Shown here one piece after another: positions 7,444 through 16,148 of a stretch of 64,000 bases of DNA. The translations under genes and the position numbers were made by a program. Each line of letters starts with the position of its first letter. Within the stretch, counting starts at the first letter, position 1. Under the pieces are notes generated by a model. It had not been told where the DNA came from. It did no database searches and was given only the letters and a program-made list of their open reading frames with translations. This DNA is from Coriobacteriia bacterium. Its GTDB lineage: Bacteria; Actinomycetota; Coriobacteriia; Anaerosomatales; Anaerosomataceae. Where the stretch lies: contig JAUSBK010000003.1 in the NCBI GenBank assembly GCA_030652115.1, forward strand, positions 62,001 through 126,000, given 5' to 3'.

Positions 7444-8046
7444 ATGGCGTTCTACGCTCCGCCGATCGCACGACTTCTTGAAGAGCTCGAACGCCTTCCC
7501 GGCATCGGCCCGAAGTCGGCGCAGCGTCTCGCGTACCACATCCTTCGCGGCGATACCGAGGCGGCGGATCGACTGGCCGATGCCATCGTCGAGGTCAAGC
7601 GCTCGATACGCTTCTGCGAGCGCTGCTTCAACTTCGCGGAGAGCGACCGGTGCGACATCTGCGCGGACCCTGCGCGAGATGAGACCATCATCTGCGTCGT
7701 GGAGGAGCCGCGCGATGTGGTGGCCGTCGAGCGAACGGGCGAGTTCCGCGGCACGTACCACGTGTTGCAGGGAGCCATATCGCCCATCGACGGCATCGGT
7801 CCCGAGCAGCTGCGCGTGCGGGAGCTCATCGATCGGCTGGGACGCGAGCAGATCGCCGAAGTCATTCTCGCAACCGACCCGGACATCGAGGGCGAGACGA
7901 CCGCACTCTACATCGCGCGTCTCGTAAAGCCGCTCGGCATACGCGTCACGCGCATCGCTTCGGGCCTTCCGGTGGGCGGTGACCTCGAATACGCGGACGA
8001 GGTGACGCTCGGCCGCGCCCTCGAGGCCCGGCACGAGATGCGGTAG
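7444..8046 (+). CDS. recR: recombination mediator RecR
   Basis: A 200-residue protein with the full RecR layout: helix-hairpin-helix ([15 protein letters not shown]), a four-cysteine zinc finger ([16 protein letters not shown]), and a Toprim domain beginning [13 protein letters not shown] with [10 protein letters not shown]. RecR acts with RecF/RecO to load RecA at gaps. The start at 7444 lies two bases after ybaB. Confidence 0.96.
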   Translation: MAFYAPPIARLLEELERLPGIGPKSAQRLAYHILRGDTEAADRLADAIVEVKRSIRFCERCFNFAESDRCDICADPARDETIICVVEEPRDVVAVERTGEFRGTYHVLQGAISPIDGIGPEQLRVRELIDRLGREQIAEVILATDPDIEGETTALYIARLVKPLGIRVTRIASGLPVGGDLEYADEVTLGRALEARHEMR

Positions 8047-8136
8047 TTGGAAGATTTTGTCCACCGTTCACCGATTGCGTCGAGCCGCTCGCAGTGCGAA
8101 AGCAGCCGCTAACCGCGGTCACGCACGTATCCTGGT

Positions 8137-8142
8137 TAGACT
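8137..8142 (+). promoter_or_regulatory. -10 candidate for the porGDAB operon
   Basis: TAGACT in the 176-base gap before porG; the same hexamer serves as the -10 of dnaK in this window. No clear -35 is visible. The leader then contains a CCGGC-TTCG-GCCGG tetraloop hairpin near 8185-8200 and a strong ribosome binding site, GGAAGGGGGAGG. Confidence 0.35.
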
Positions 8143-8222
8143 CAGCCGCACTTCCTCACGATTCACACTCACCGGCTCAGAAACCCGGCTTCGGCCGGAT
8201 CGACGAAGGAAGGGGGAGGTCC

Positions 8223-8798
8223 ATGCCACAGCTGACGGAGATTCGTTGGCACGCGCGCGCCGGCCAGGGCGCTGTCACGGCCGCCAAGGTCGTTGCGGAG
8301 ACGGCGCTCGCCGCCGATCAGTACATGCAGGCGATGCCCGAGTACGGTCCCGAGCGGATGGGGGCGCCCATCAAGGCGTTCACCCGCATCGCGTCGGAAC
8401 CCATCGAGATCCACTGCAACATCGAGAACCCCGACATCGTGATCGTCCTCGACGACTCGCTGCTCGAGATCGTCGATGTGGCCGAGGGTCTCACCGACGA
8501 CGGTGTCATCATCGTGAACACATGCACGCCGCCGGCGCAGGTCCGCGCAGCGCTTCGCGTGCCGGCAAGTGCCCGCGTGGCGTGCGTGGATGCCTCGGGC
8601 ATCGCGCTCGACACCATCAAGCGCGACATCCCCAACACCCCCATGGTGGGTGCGCTCATCAAGCTCACCAGCGTGGTGGATCTGGACTCGTTCAAGGGTT
8701 TGCTCGCGAAGAACCTCGGCAAGAAGTTCGGTCAGGAGATGATCGACGCCAACTGGGCATCGGTCGATCGTGCGTTCGAGGAGGTGACCGTAGCGTGA
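8223..8798 (+). CDS. porG: pyruvate/2-oxoacid:ferredoxin oxidoreductase gamma subunit
   Basis: A 191-residue subunit of the four-subunit oxidoreductase. RWHARAGQGAVTAAKVVAE is the PorG N-terminal signature, and MPEYGPERMGAPIKAFTRI is the second conserved block. The ATG at 8223 is preceded by GGAAGGGGGAGG; longer upstream readings are rejected. First gene of porG-porD-porA-porB; its TGA overlaps the GTG of porD. Confidence 0.93.
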   Translation: MPQLTEIRWHARAGQGAVTAAKVVAETALAADQYMQAMPEYGPERMGAPIKAFTRIASEPIEIHCNIENPDIVIVLDDSLLEIVDVAEGLTDDGVIIVNTCTPPAQVRAALRVPASARVACVDASGIALDTIKRDIPNTPMVGALIKLTSVVDLDSFKGLLAKNLGKKFGQEMIDANWASVDRAFEEVTVA

Positions 8799-9115
8799 AG
8801 TGGGACATCTCCCAGATGGGCTCCTGGACCTACAAGCAGTTCCCGCCCGGGGCAGTGATCCCCGAGGCCGGCAACAGCGATGACTACGTGACGGGCGGTT
8901 GGCGCTCCGAGCGTCCGTGGCGTAATGACGAGAAGTGCACGCAGTGCCTGCTGTGCTGGATCGTCTGCCCCGACAGCTCGATCCGTGTGGCCGACGAGAA
9001 GGTCACCACCTTCGATCTCGAGCACTGCAAGGGCTGCGGCATCTGTGCGCAGGTCTGCCCGGTCGACGCGATCGATATGGTTCCTGAAGGCTGCGACCTG
9101 CCGGAGGTGAAGTAG
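8795..9115 (+). CDS. porD: pyruvate/2-oxoacid:ferredoxin oxidoreductase delta subunit (2[4Fe-4S] ferredoxin)
   Basis: A 106-residue electron-transfer subunit with two complete [4Fe-4S] motifs, CTQCLLCWIVCP and CKGCGICAQVCP. The GTG start overlaps the stop of porG (GTGA), and the stop abuts the porA ATG. It passes electrons from the TPP centre to external ferredoxin. The N-terminal SYKQFP-like segment (TYKQFPPG) is typical of PorD. Confidence 0.94.
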   Translation: MKWDISQMGSWTYKQFPPGAVIPEAGNSDDYVTGGWRSERPWRNDEKCTQCLLCWIVCPDSSIRVADEKVTTFDLEHCKGCGICAQVCPVDAIDMVPEGCDLPEVK

Positions 9116-10312
9116 ATGCCTACGCACAAGACACTCGCCGCCACCGGCAACAGCGTTGTCGCCGAAGCCATGCGCCAGTGCGCTCCCGACGTGATGGCCG
9201 CCTACCCGATCACCCCTCAGACGACCATCGTGGAGGAGTTTGCCGGATTCGTGGCCAAGGGCCGCGTCCACACCGAGTACGTCACCGTGGAGTCCGAGCA
9301 CTCGGCGATGAGCGCCTGCGTGGGCGCCTCGGCAGCCGGCGCTCGTGTGATGACCGCCACGTCCTCGCAGGGCCTCGCGCTCATGTGGGAGGAGTTGCAC
9401 ATCGCCTCCGGCATGCGCCTGCCCATCGTGATGGCCAACGCCAACCGCGCGATCTCCGCGCCGATCAACATCCACTGCGACCACAGCGACATCATGGGCG
9501 CCCGCGACTCCGGCTGGGTGACCTACTTCGCCGAGACCGCGCAGGAGGCCTACGACAACACCATCATGGCGGTGCGCGTGGCCGAGCATTCCGACGTGAT
9601 GCTTCCCGTTATGACCTGCCTCGATGGCTTCATCACGACGCACTCGATCGATCGCGTCTCCGTCATGGATGACGAGTCGGTCGCGGGCTTCGTGGGCAGC
9701 TACAAGCCTAAGAACGCTCTACTCGATACTGATGCCCCCGTGCTGCACGGCGCGTTCGCTGGCCTCGGCGGCCCGTACTTCGAGTTCAAGAAGCAGCAGC
9801 GCGTGGCTATAGAGAATGCGCGCGCGGTCATCAAGTCCGTGGGCGAGGAGTATTCGGCGCTTTCCGGTCGTCCCTTCGACGTTGTCGAGACGTGGGGCAT
9901 GGAAGACGCCGAGACCGCGATCGTCGTGATCGGCTCCACTGCCGGCAACGCCCGCCACGTGGCTCGCGATCTGCGTGCCAAGGGCCAGAAGGTCGGCATC
10001 GTGAAGATCCGCGTGTGGCGCCCGTTCCCGTACGCCGAACTCGCATCGGTGCTCAAGGGACTCAAGGCTGTGGCGGTGCTCGACCGCGCCGAGTCCTTCG
10101 GCGCCGAGGGCGGCCCGCTCTACCTTGAGGTGCGCAGCGCGCTCTACGATGCCGAAACCCGCGTGCCCGTGGTCGGCTACATCTACGGACTCGGCGGTGC
10201 AGACGTGAAGCTCGAACTCATGGAGAAGGTGTACAGCGACTTGTCCGACATCGCCGCGGGTACCGCGGCTCCCGCCGGGCTCGTCTACCTCGGCGCACGA
10301 GAGGAGGCGTAA
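9116..10312 (+). CDS. porA: pyruvate/2-oxoacid:ferredoxin oxidoreductase alpha subunit
   Basis: A 398-residue subunit with the PorA hallmarks AAYPITPQTTIVEEF, EYVTVESEHSAMSACVGAS and the RVWRPFP segment of domain II. It forms the active site with PorB. GGAGGTGA lies five bases upstream of the ATG, inside the end of porD. The pattern gamma-delta-alpha-beta is that of archaeal/Thermotoga-type pyruvate synthase; pyruvate is the most likely substrate. Confidence 0.94.
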   Translation: MPTHKTLAATGNSVVAEAMRQCAPDVMAAYPITPQTTIVEEFAGFVAKGRVHTEYVTVESEHSAMSACVGASAAGARVMTATSSQGLALMWEELHIASGMRLPIVMANANRAISAPINIHCDHSDIMGARDSGWVTYFAETAQEAYDNTIMAVRVAEHSDVMLPVMTCLDGFITTHSIDRVSVMDDESVAGFVGSYKPKNALLDTDAPVLHGAFAGLGGPYFEFKKQQRVAIENARAVIKSVGEEYSALSGRPFDVVETWGMEDAETAIVVIGSTAGNARHVARDLRAKGQKVGIVKIRVWRPFPYAELASVLKGLKAVAVLDRAESFGAEGGPLYLEVRSALYDAETRVPVVGYIYGLGGADVKLELMEKVYSDLSDIAAGTAAPAGLVYLGAREEA

Positions 10313-10314
10313 GC

Positions 10315-11247
10315 ATGGCGAACCTCAAAGAACTCACCCATCGCGAAGACCGTCTCGCCGGCGGCCATCGCCTCTGCGCAGGTTGCGGCGCATCGATCGC
10401 GGTCCGGCAGGTGCTGCTCGGTGCGGGCACAGATCCGCTCGTTGTGGGCTGCGCCACCGGCTGCCTCGAAGTGTCCACCACGATCTACCCTTACTCGTCG
10501 TGGAAGACCCCGTTCATCCACAACGCGTTCGAGAACTCGGCGGCCACCGTCTCCGGCGTGGAGGCGGCCTTCAAGGGACTCCAGCGTGCCGGCAAGATCC
10601 CGGCCGACAAGAAGATGAAGTTCGTGGCGTTCGGCGGCGACGGTGGTACGTACGACATCGGCCTGCAGTCGCTCTCCGGCGCGATGGAGCGCGGGCACGA
10701 CATGGTCTACGTCTGCTACGACAACGGCGCGTACATGAACACGGGTATCCAGCGCTCCTCGGCCACTCCGAAGGGTGCCTGGGCGACCACCGCCGAGGTG
10801 GGCGCGGCACAGCAGGGCAAGCTGCAACGTCGCAAGGACCTGACGCAGATCATCGCCGCGCACAACGTCCCGTATGCGGCCCAGGCGTCGATCTCGCACT
10901 GGAAGGACCTCACCTCGAAGGCTGAGAAAGCGTTCGCCGTGGAGGGTCCTGCGTTCCTCAACGTCTTCGCGCCCTGCCCGCGCGGCTGGCGAATCCCATC
11001 CAACCAGTCGGTTGAGAGCGCCAAGCTGGCCGTGCAGACCGGCTTCTGGCCGCTGTATGAGGTCGAGAACGGCGTCTTCCGGCAGACCGTCAAGGTGATG
11101 AACCGCAAGCCGGTCACGGAGTTCCTCAAGCCGCAGGGCCGCTTCAAGCACCTGTTCGCTCCTGGCAACGAGGCGCTTCTTGCGGAGATCCAGAGTGACG
11201 TCGATCGCGCGTGGGACTCGCTCATGGCGCGGTGCGTGACGGAGTAG
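10315..11247 (+). CDS. porB: pyruvate/2-oxoacid:ferredoxin oxidoreductase beta subunit (TPP-binding)
   Basis: A 310-residue subunit with LCAGCGASIAVRQV near the N-terminus, the TPP motif GGDGGTYDIGLQSLSGAMERG and CYDNGAYMNTG. It is paralogous to 154-1056, with the same motifs in the same order. Last gene of the operon, followed by a strong terminator at 11273. Together with porGDA it oxidises pyruvate to acetyl-CoA and CO2 with reduction of ferredoxin, or runs in reverse. Confidence 0.94.
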   Translation: MANLKELTHREDRLAGGHRLCAGCGASIAVRQVLLGAGTDPLVVGCATGCLEVSTTIYPYSSWKTPFIHNAFENSAATVSGVEAAFKGLQRAGKIPADKKMKFVAFGGDGGTYDIGLQSLSGAMERGHDMVYVCYDNGAYMNTGIQRSSATPKGAWATTAEVGAAQQGKLQRRKDLTQIIAAHNVPYAAQASISHWKDLTSKAEKAFAVEGPAFLNVFAPCPRGWRIPSNQSVESAKLAVQTGFWPLYEVENGVFRQTVKVMNRKPVTEFLKPQGRFKHLFAPGNEALLAEIQSDVDRAWDSLMARCVTE

Positions 11248-11272
11248 CGTCACGAGGCACGGTGTGCTCACG

Positions 11273-11305
11273 AAGGCCCCGGCGTGTGACGCCGGGGCCT
11301 TTCTG
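11273..11305 (+). terminator. intrinsic terminator of porGDAB
   Basis: AAGGCCCCGGCG (11273-11284) pairs with CGCCGGGGCCTT (11290-11301) around TGTGA, followed by TCTGTG. A long GC-rich stem directly after porB. Confidence 0.85.
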
Positions 11306-11373
11306 TGTTGTGGCACCCTTCATGCTATAGAATGATTAAGATTCGCCTTCCAGATGCCGGAGAGCTGACACGC

Positions 11374-12216
11374 ATGCAGCGACGCGATCGCGTACTTCTC
11401 GTAGTCACGGCCTCGGTCGTCGTGCTATCGCTACTCGGCTGCACCACCACGCCTGACTCCGCTCACGAGACCCCCGAACTCGAGCGAGTGCGCCTTTCCG
11501 GCTCAGGCACGTGCATCCCGCTGCTTCGCCTCCTCACGGACAACTACCCGACCGAAGCTGTCGAGTGGCGCTATCTTCCGGGCCTGCATTCGGGCGGTGG
11601 GATCACCGGTGTTGAGAACGGTGAGCTGGAGATCGGGGCCGTGTCGCGCGAACTGAGCGATGAGGAGGCGGCGCTGGGTCTCGTGTATACGCCGCTTTCG
11701 AACGACGGCATCGTGATCGCGGTCCACCCCTCGGTGACGATCGATGGGCTGACAACGCAGCAGGTCAAGGACGTCTACGCGGGCATGTATTCGAACTGGA
11801 GCGAGCTTGGCGGTCCCGACCTTCCCATCACGATCCTCGACCGCAATGAGGATGAGTCGGCGAAGATCATCATGCGTAAGTACGTCCTCGGTCCTGACCT
11901 GGTCATGGCGCCCCAGTCGGTGAGCCTGTACTACGAGTCGGACATGATCGACGGGGTTCAGTCCACCGCCGGTGCGATCGGCTACTTCTCTCTCGGCTAC
12001 AGCATCTCGCGCGACATCCCGGTGACGCACCTTGCGCTGGACGGCGTGGACGCCACTGTCGAGAACGTCGAGAGCGGGACGTATCCGGTCGTCCGTCCGC
12101 TCGGCGTGGTCACATCTCCCGATGCAAGCGCGGACATCCTCGCGTTTCTCGAGTGGGCTACCTCCGAGGAGGCCCGGGGTCTTCTGAGCGCCAACGGGTT
12201 CTCTCCGGCGGAGTGA
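11374..12216 (+). CDS. PstS-like substrate-binding lipoprotein
   Basis: A 280-residue exported lipoprotein. The signal peptide ends in a lipobox LLGC at residue about 23. The body is a type-2 periplasmic binding fold of the phosphate/PstS group: SGSGTCIPLL replaces the usual GSGTG-type anion loop, followed by the block GVENGELEIGAVSREL and the TQQVKDVYAGMYSNWSELGG segment. The start at 11374 has GGAGAG upstream; an in-frame ATG at 11305 is inside the preceding terminator and is rejected. No pst permease genes follow; instead the next gene is a membrane sensor with an HD-GYP output, so it may be a sensory rather than a transport component. Confidence 0.8.
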   Translation: MQRRDRVLLVVTASVVVLSLLGCTTTPDSAHETPELERVRLSGSGTCIPLLRLLTDNYPTEAVEWRYLPGLHSGGGITGVENGELEIGAVSRELSDEEAALGLVYTPLSNDGIVIAVHPSVTIDGLTTQQVKDVYAGMYSNWSELGGPDLPITILDRNEDESAKIIMRKYVLGPDLVMAPQSVSLYYESDMIDGVQSTAGAIGYFSLGYSISRDIPVTHLALDGVDATVENVESGTYPVVRPLGVVTSPDASADILAFLEWATSEEARGLLSANGFSPAE

Positions 12217-12227
12217 GTGATTAGCCG

Positions 12228-14792
12228 ATGAGACCGCCGGCTTTCGGCCGCCATCTGCACAGTCAGATCGTGCTGCCCTTGCTGGCCGTGCTCGTGATCG
12301 TCGGCACCGTCGCGACCATCGTTGCGGTCTCGCTCATCGGCAGGGTGATCAACGGCTGGATCGACGACACCGCGCGGGCGACGTCTGTGGCTGTGATCTC
12401 GCAGATCGAGGAGCGAGGCGCAGACGCGGTACAGTCGGCCAAGCTCGCCTCCGAGAATGCGGGGCTCGAGGCGGCCACGAAGTCGGAAGACGTCACCGCG
12501 ATCTCGGGCCAGCTCGTGCTTCTCAATCAGTCGCTCGAGGCGGACAACCTCATGCTCCTGGACGAGGACGGACGAGTCGTCGCATCGACCGGCGTTCTGC
12601 AGGTGATGCCGGGCGACCAGCCGCTCGAAGCGAAGGACCGCGCGTACCTGGCGCTGCTGATGAGCCACCCCATCCTCGCGCGCGTCGGTACCGGGTACAC
12701 CGTCTCGGCTCTCGAGCCGGTGAAGGGGCCCGACGGTCAGACGCACACGCTCGTTCTCTCGATCATCATCGACGACGACTACCTGGAGACGTTGGCCGAG
12801 GACTCAGGCGCCGCCCTTGCGCTCTACGACTCATCGGGCCGACTCGTCGCGAGCGCGGTTCCGTCCACGCTGAGCGACGCGCTCGCGCTGGTGATCGGGG
12901 CGCGTTCGCCGGAAGTCGAGGCCGCGGTCGCCGATGCGAAGTCCGGCGAGCCCGAACCCCACCCCCTAGAGGCGGCGGGCGAGGAGTATCGGACGATCGC
13001 GCGTAAGGTGATGTTCAGCACCGATCCCACCGACAGCACCGCCTACCTGGTGACAACGGTCGGAACCGGCGTGACTGAGCGAGCCGGTTCGACAACCACG
13101 ACCCTGATCGTCATGTGGTCGGTGGTCGCCGTCGCCATCCTCTTCGGACTGGGAGTGTGGGTGGCACGAAGCATCTCGGCGCCGCTGGCCAAGCTCTCCG
13201 CAAACGCCGCGCACGTTGCCGAGGGGGACTTCTCGGTGAAGGCCGAGATCGCCGGTATCAACGAGGTCAGCGAGCTGGCGGAGAACTTCAACCGCATGAC
13301 CGACTCGCTGCGCGACCGCAGTGAAACGCTCACCAAGAAGGTCCTCGAACTCGCGACTCTCTACGAGATGAGCCGGTCGCTCGGCGCGACCCTCGAGCTT
13401 GAGACGCTTCTCGACTCGGTGCTCGACTCGGCACTGCGGATCTTCGACGTTGAGATCGGGTACGTGACGATGCTCGATCGCGACACGGGCGCACTGGCTG
13501 TCCGGGCGTGGAAAGGGACCGACCTCTCGCGGGCCGATGACGCAACGGTGCGCAACTCCATGTCCGAGTGGGTCATTCGCGAGGGTAGGCCCCTCATCTT
13601 CAACCCGCAGTCGGGGCGAGACGAGTCCGGAGAGGGTGGGCGAGGCGACAGCTTCTCGGGTGCCCTCGCCGCTCTGTGCGTGCCACTGCCTTCGCCTGAC
13701 GGCACCATCGGGGCGATCACCGTCGGTAGCCGCAACGCCGATCAGCGCTTCACGAGCGATGATGTGCGACTGCTCGCCACGATCGCAAACCACGTGACGA
13801 TCGCCGTCGGTAACATCTCGCTCTTCTTGAACGTGCAGGAGGCCTACCTCGCAACCGTCCGTGCGCTTGCTGCGGCGGTGGACGCCAAGGACCCGTATAC
13901 GCGCGGTCACAGCGACGGTGTGGCCACGTACGCGCTGCGTATCGGGGATGCTCTCAGGTTCTCTCCCGAGCAGATGATCGCGCTCGAAATGGCGGCGTAC
14001 CTGCATGACATCGGCAAGATCGGTATCAGCGAGGACATCCTGCTGAAGCCCGGCAAGCTCACCGATGCCGAGATGAGCCAGATGCGGCACCACCCGCTCA
14101 TCGGCGCTAACATCCTCAAGCCCGTCGCTTTCCCGTGGCCCATCGCTCCGATCGTGCGGCACCATCACGAGCACTACGACGGCCACGGGTATCCTGCCGG
14201 CCTCAAGTCCGAGGAGATCCCGATCCTGGCACGCGTTCTCACGGTCGCGGACTCCTTCGAGGCGATGGTGGCCGATCGCCCGTACCGGCGTGGACGCTCG
14301 CAGCAAGAAGCGATGCTCGAACTCCGTCGCTGCTCGGGCAGCCAGTTCGACCCGCGTATCGTTGACGCGTTCATCGACGTGCTGGAGCATGACGAGATCG
14401 AGGTTCTGCAGCCGAGTGATGCCGATGATGAGATCGGTCCCGATGAGGCGCAGGCAGTCTACATCGCAGTGGGTGACGGGATGTTCTCCTGCTTCCGTCG
14501 GCTCGGCGGCCCACGCCTGGCGAACAACCTGGAGCGTTCGGTGAACGATCGCCTGCGCGACGAGGGCGTGCCGCTCGTGCTGCAGGCGGGGCGTCTCATG
14601 CAGCTCGATGAGGCTCTCGATGACGAGGGCATCGCCACGCACCTGGCGCGCGCGCTGCAGATCATCGGGCAGTGCATCGAGGATGTCTCGGGCACGGGTC
14701 TTGCGGACCATTTTCTCGCCGAGGCGCTTGAGAGCCTGCCCGAGCGCATGCGCTCTCACGCCGAGCAACTCGGCTTCACTCCGTCTTCCTGA
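12228..14792 (+). CDS. membrane sensor with HAMP, GAF and HD-GYP c-di-GMP phosphodiesterase domains
   Basis: An 854-residue protein. TM1 is at residues about 12-37, an extracytoplasmic sensing region (probably Cache-like) runs to about 285, TM2 follows at about 292-315, then HAMP (SAPLAKLSANAAHVAEGDF), a GAF domain (about 375-535) and an HD-GYP domain. Catalytic residues are intact: HDIGKIG (H593, D594) and HHEHYDGHGYP (from residue 645). HD-GYP proteins hydrolyse c-di-GMP to GMP or pGpG. A further conserved-looking C-terminal region (about 730-854) is unassigned. It sits 11 bases after the PstS-like gene, suggesting one signalling unit. Confidence 0.9.
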   Translation: MRPPAFGRHLHSQIVLPLLAVLVIVGTVATIVAVSLIGRVINGWIDDTARATSVAVISQIEERGADAVQSAKLASENAGLEAATKSEDVTAISGQLVLLNQSLEADNLMLLDEDGRVVASTGVLQVMPGDQPLEAKDRAYLALLMSHPILARVGTGYTVSALEPVKGPDGQTHTLVLSIIIDDDYLETLAEDSGAALALYDSSGRLVASAVPSTLSDALALVIGARSPEVEAAVADAKSGEPEPHPLEAAGEEYRTIARKVMFSTDPTDSTAYLVTTVGTGVTERAGSTTTTLIVMWSVVAVAILFGLGVWVARSISAPLAKLSANAAHVAEGDFSVKAEIAGINEVSELAENFNRMTDSLRDRSETLTKKVLELATLYEMSRSLGATLELETLLDSVLDSALRIFDVEIGYVTMLDRDTGALAVRAWKGTDLSRADDATVRNSMSEWVIREGRPLIFNPQSGRDESGEGGRGDSFSGALAALCVPLPSPDGTIGAITVGSRNADQRFTSDDVRLLATIANHVTIAVGNISLFLNVQEAYLATVRALAAAVDAKDPYTRGHSDGVATYALRIGDALRFSPEQMIALEMAAYLHDIGKIGISEDILLKPGKLTDAEMSQMRHHPLIGANILKPVAFPWPIAPIVRHHHEHYDGHGYPAGLKSEEIPILARVLTVADSFEAMVADRPYRRGRSQQEAMLELRRCSGSQFDPRIVDAFIDVLEHDEIEVLQPSDADDEIGPDEAQAVYIAVGDGMFSCFRRLGGPRLANNLERSVNDRLRDEGVPLVLQAGRLMQLDEALDDEGIATHLARALQIIGQCIEDVSGTGLADHFLAEALESLPERMRSHAEQLGFTPSS

Positions 14793-14843
14793 CGCGTCGT
14801 CGGTACCGCGCGCGTTTGCTGGTACACTATCTCCCACTGTCGC

Positions 14844-14860
14844 GCGCCACATCGTGGCGC
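14844..14860 (+). other. hairpin in the lysC leader
   Basis: GCGCCAC (14844-14850) pairs with GTGGCGC (14854-14860), loop ATC, in the 94-base gap before lysC. No lysine-riboswitch features were recognised; the gap is too short for one. Confidence 0.35.
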
Positions 14861-14886
14861 CGCGCTTTGTGACGAGGGGTAGTCAG

Positions 14887-16146
14887 ATGGCCGTCATCGT
14901 GCAGAAGTACGGGGGAACCTCGGTGGGTACGCCCGAGCGCATCCGCGCGGTGGCGGAGCGCATCGTTGCGGCCAAGGAGGCTGGCAACGGTCTGGTCGCG
15001 GTGGTCTCGGCGATGGGCGACGTGACCGACGACCTCGTCTCGCTGGCGGCCCAGATCAACCCCGAGCCGCCTGAACGTGAGATGGACATGCTGCTCGCCA
15101 CCGGGGAACAGGTCTCGATCGCGCTCCTTGCGATGGCGATCCACGCACTCGGCCATGAGGCGATCTCATTCACCGGACCGCAGGTGGGCATCGTCACCGA
15201 CCACGGTCACACCAAGGCCAAGATCCTCGAGGTGCGCGCCGATCGCGTTCGCGCCGCACTTGCCGAAGGACGGGTCGTCATCGTGGCGGGCTTCCAGGGG
15301 ATGACCGCTGACGGGCACATCACAACGCTTGGCCGCGGCGGATCCGACACCACCGCCGTTGCGGTGGCCGCCGGCATCGGCGCGGATGTCTGCGAGATCT
15401 ACACCGACGTCGACGGGGTGTATACGGCCGACCCCCGGGTCGTTCCGGACGCGCGCAAGATCGACGTCATCAGCTACGAGGAGATGCTCGAGCTTGCCGC
15501 GAGCGGAGCCGGCGTGCTGAATCTGCGCTCGGTCGAGTTCGCCCGCAATCACGGTGTGGTCATCCACTGCCGCTCGAGCTTCACAGGAGTGCCCGGTACG
15601 ATCGTCAAGGAGGCTGACGCATCGATGGAGCAGGCCATCATCTCCGGTGTCACACACGACACCTCCGAGGCGAAAGTGACCATTCGCGACCTTCCGGACC
15701 GACCCGGCGTGGCCGCGGCCGTGTTCACGCGCATGGCCGAGGCGAACGTGAACGTGGACATGATCATCCAGAACGTGTCCGAGGCCGGCACGACCGACAT
15801 CTCGTTCACGACACCGAAGGCCGATCTTGTCCGTGCCCGGCGGGCCGCCGATGCGGTCGTCGCCGAACTCGGTGCACGCGAGTGGCTCGTGGACGAGTCG
15901 ATCGCGAAGGTGTCGCTCGTGGGCGCGGGGATGAAGACCCACCCCGGCGTTGCCGCCCAGATGTTTCGGGCCCTGTCGGATGCGGGGGTCAACATCGACC
16001 TCATCGCGACCTCGACGATCCGCGTCACCTGCGTGGTCGAGGCATCTCAGGTTGAGAACGCGGTGCGCGCGCTGCACCGGAGTTTCGGTCTGTCCGAAGG
16101 AAGCGTCACTGTCGAGACGGTTCCGGCGTGCGGGGACGGGGAGTAG
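14887..16146 (+). CDS. lysC: aspartokinase
   Basis: A 419-residue kinase that phosphorylates L-aspartate, the first step to lysine, threonine and methionine. VQKYGGTSVGTPERI is the N-terminal signature, and GRGGSDTTAVAVAAGI and YTDVDGVYTADPR are the catalytic-domain motifs. Residues about 265-419 are two ACT domains for feedback control. The ATG at 14887 follows GAGGGG; a longer upstream reading is rejected. The stop is two bases before asd, so lysC-asd is an operon as in many actinobacteria. An internal translation start is likely (see 15625). Confidence 0.96.
   Translation: MAVIVQKYGGTSVGTPERIRAVAERIVAAKEAGNGLVAVVSAMGDVTDDLVSLAAQINPEPPEREMDMLLATGEQVSIALLAMAIHALGHEAISFTGPQVGIVTDHGHTKAKILEVRADRVRAALAEGRVVIVAGFQGMTADGHITTLGRGGSDTTAVAVAAGIGADVCEIYTDVDGVYTADPRVVPDARKIDVISYEEMLELAASGAGVLNLRSVEFARNHGVVIHCRSSFTGVPGTIVKEADASMEQAIISGVTHDTSEAKVTIRDLPDRPGVAAAVFTRMAEANVNVDMIIQNVSEAGTTDISFTTPKADLVRARRAADAVVAELGAREWLVDESIAKVSLVGAGMKTHPGVAAQMFRALSDAGVNIDLIATSTIRVTCVVEASQVENAVRALHRSFGLSEGSVTVETVPACGDGE
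15625..16146 (+). CDS. probable internal start: aspartokinase beta (regulatory) subunit
   Basis: Within lysC and in its frame, AAGGAGG (15607-15613) precedes ATG at 15625. Translation from here gives a 173-residue protein made only of the two ACT domains, starting MEQAIISGV. Corynebacterium and Bacillus class-2 aspartokinases make exactly such a beta subunit from an in-frame start with a similar beginning, forming an alpha2beta2 enzyme. Presence of the site is seen; its use is inferred. The spacing (11 bases) is slightly long. Confidence 0.5.
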   Translation: MEQAIISGVTHDTSEAKVTIRDLPDRPGVAAAVFTRMAEANVNVDMIIQNVSEAGTTDISFTTPKADLVRARRAADAVVAELGAREWLVDESIAKVSLVGAGMKTHPGVAAQMFRALSDAGVNIDLIATSTIRVTCVVEASQVENAVRALHRSFGLSEGSVTVETVPACGDGE

Positions 16147-16148
16147 CC

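Noticed and set aside
12966-14852. 628-residue minus-strand open frame
   Set aside because: Antisense to the HD-GYP gene and without recognisable motifs.
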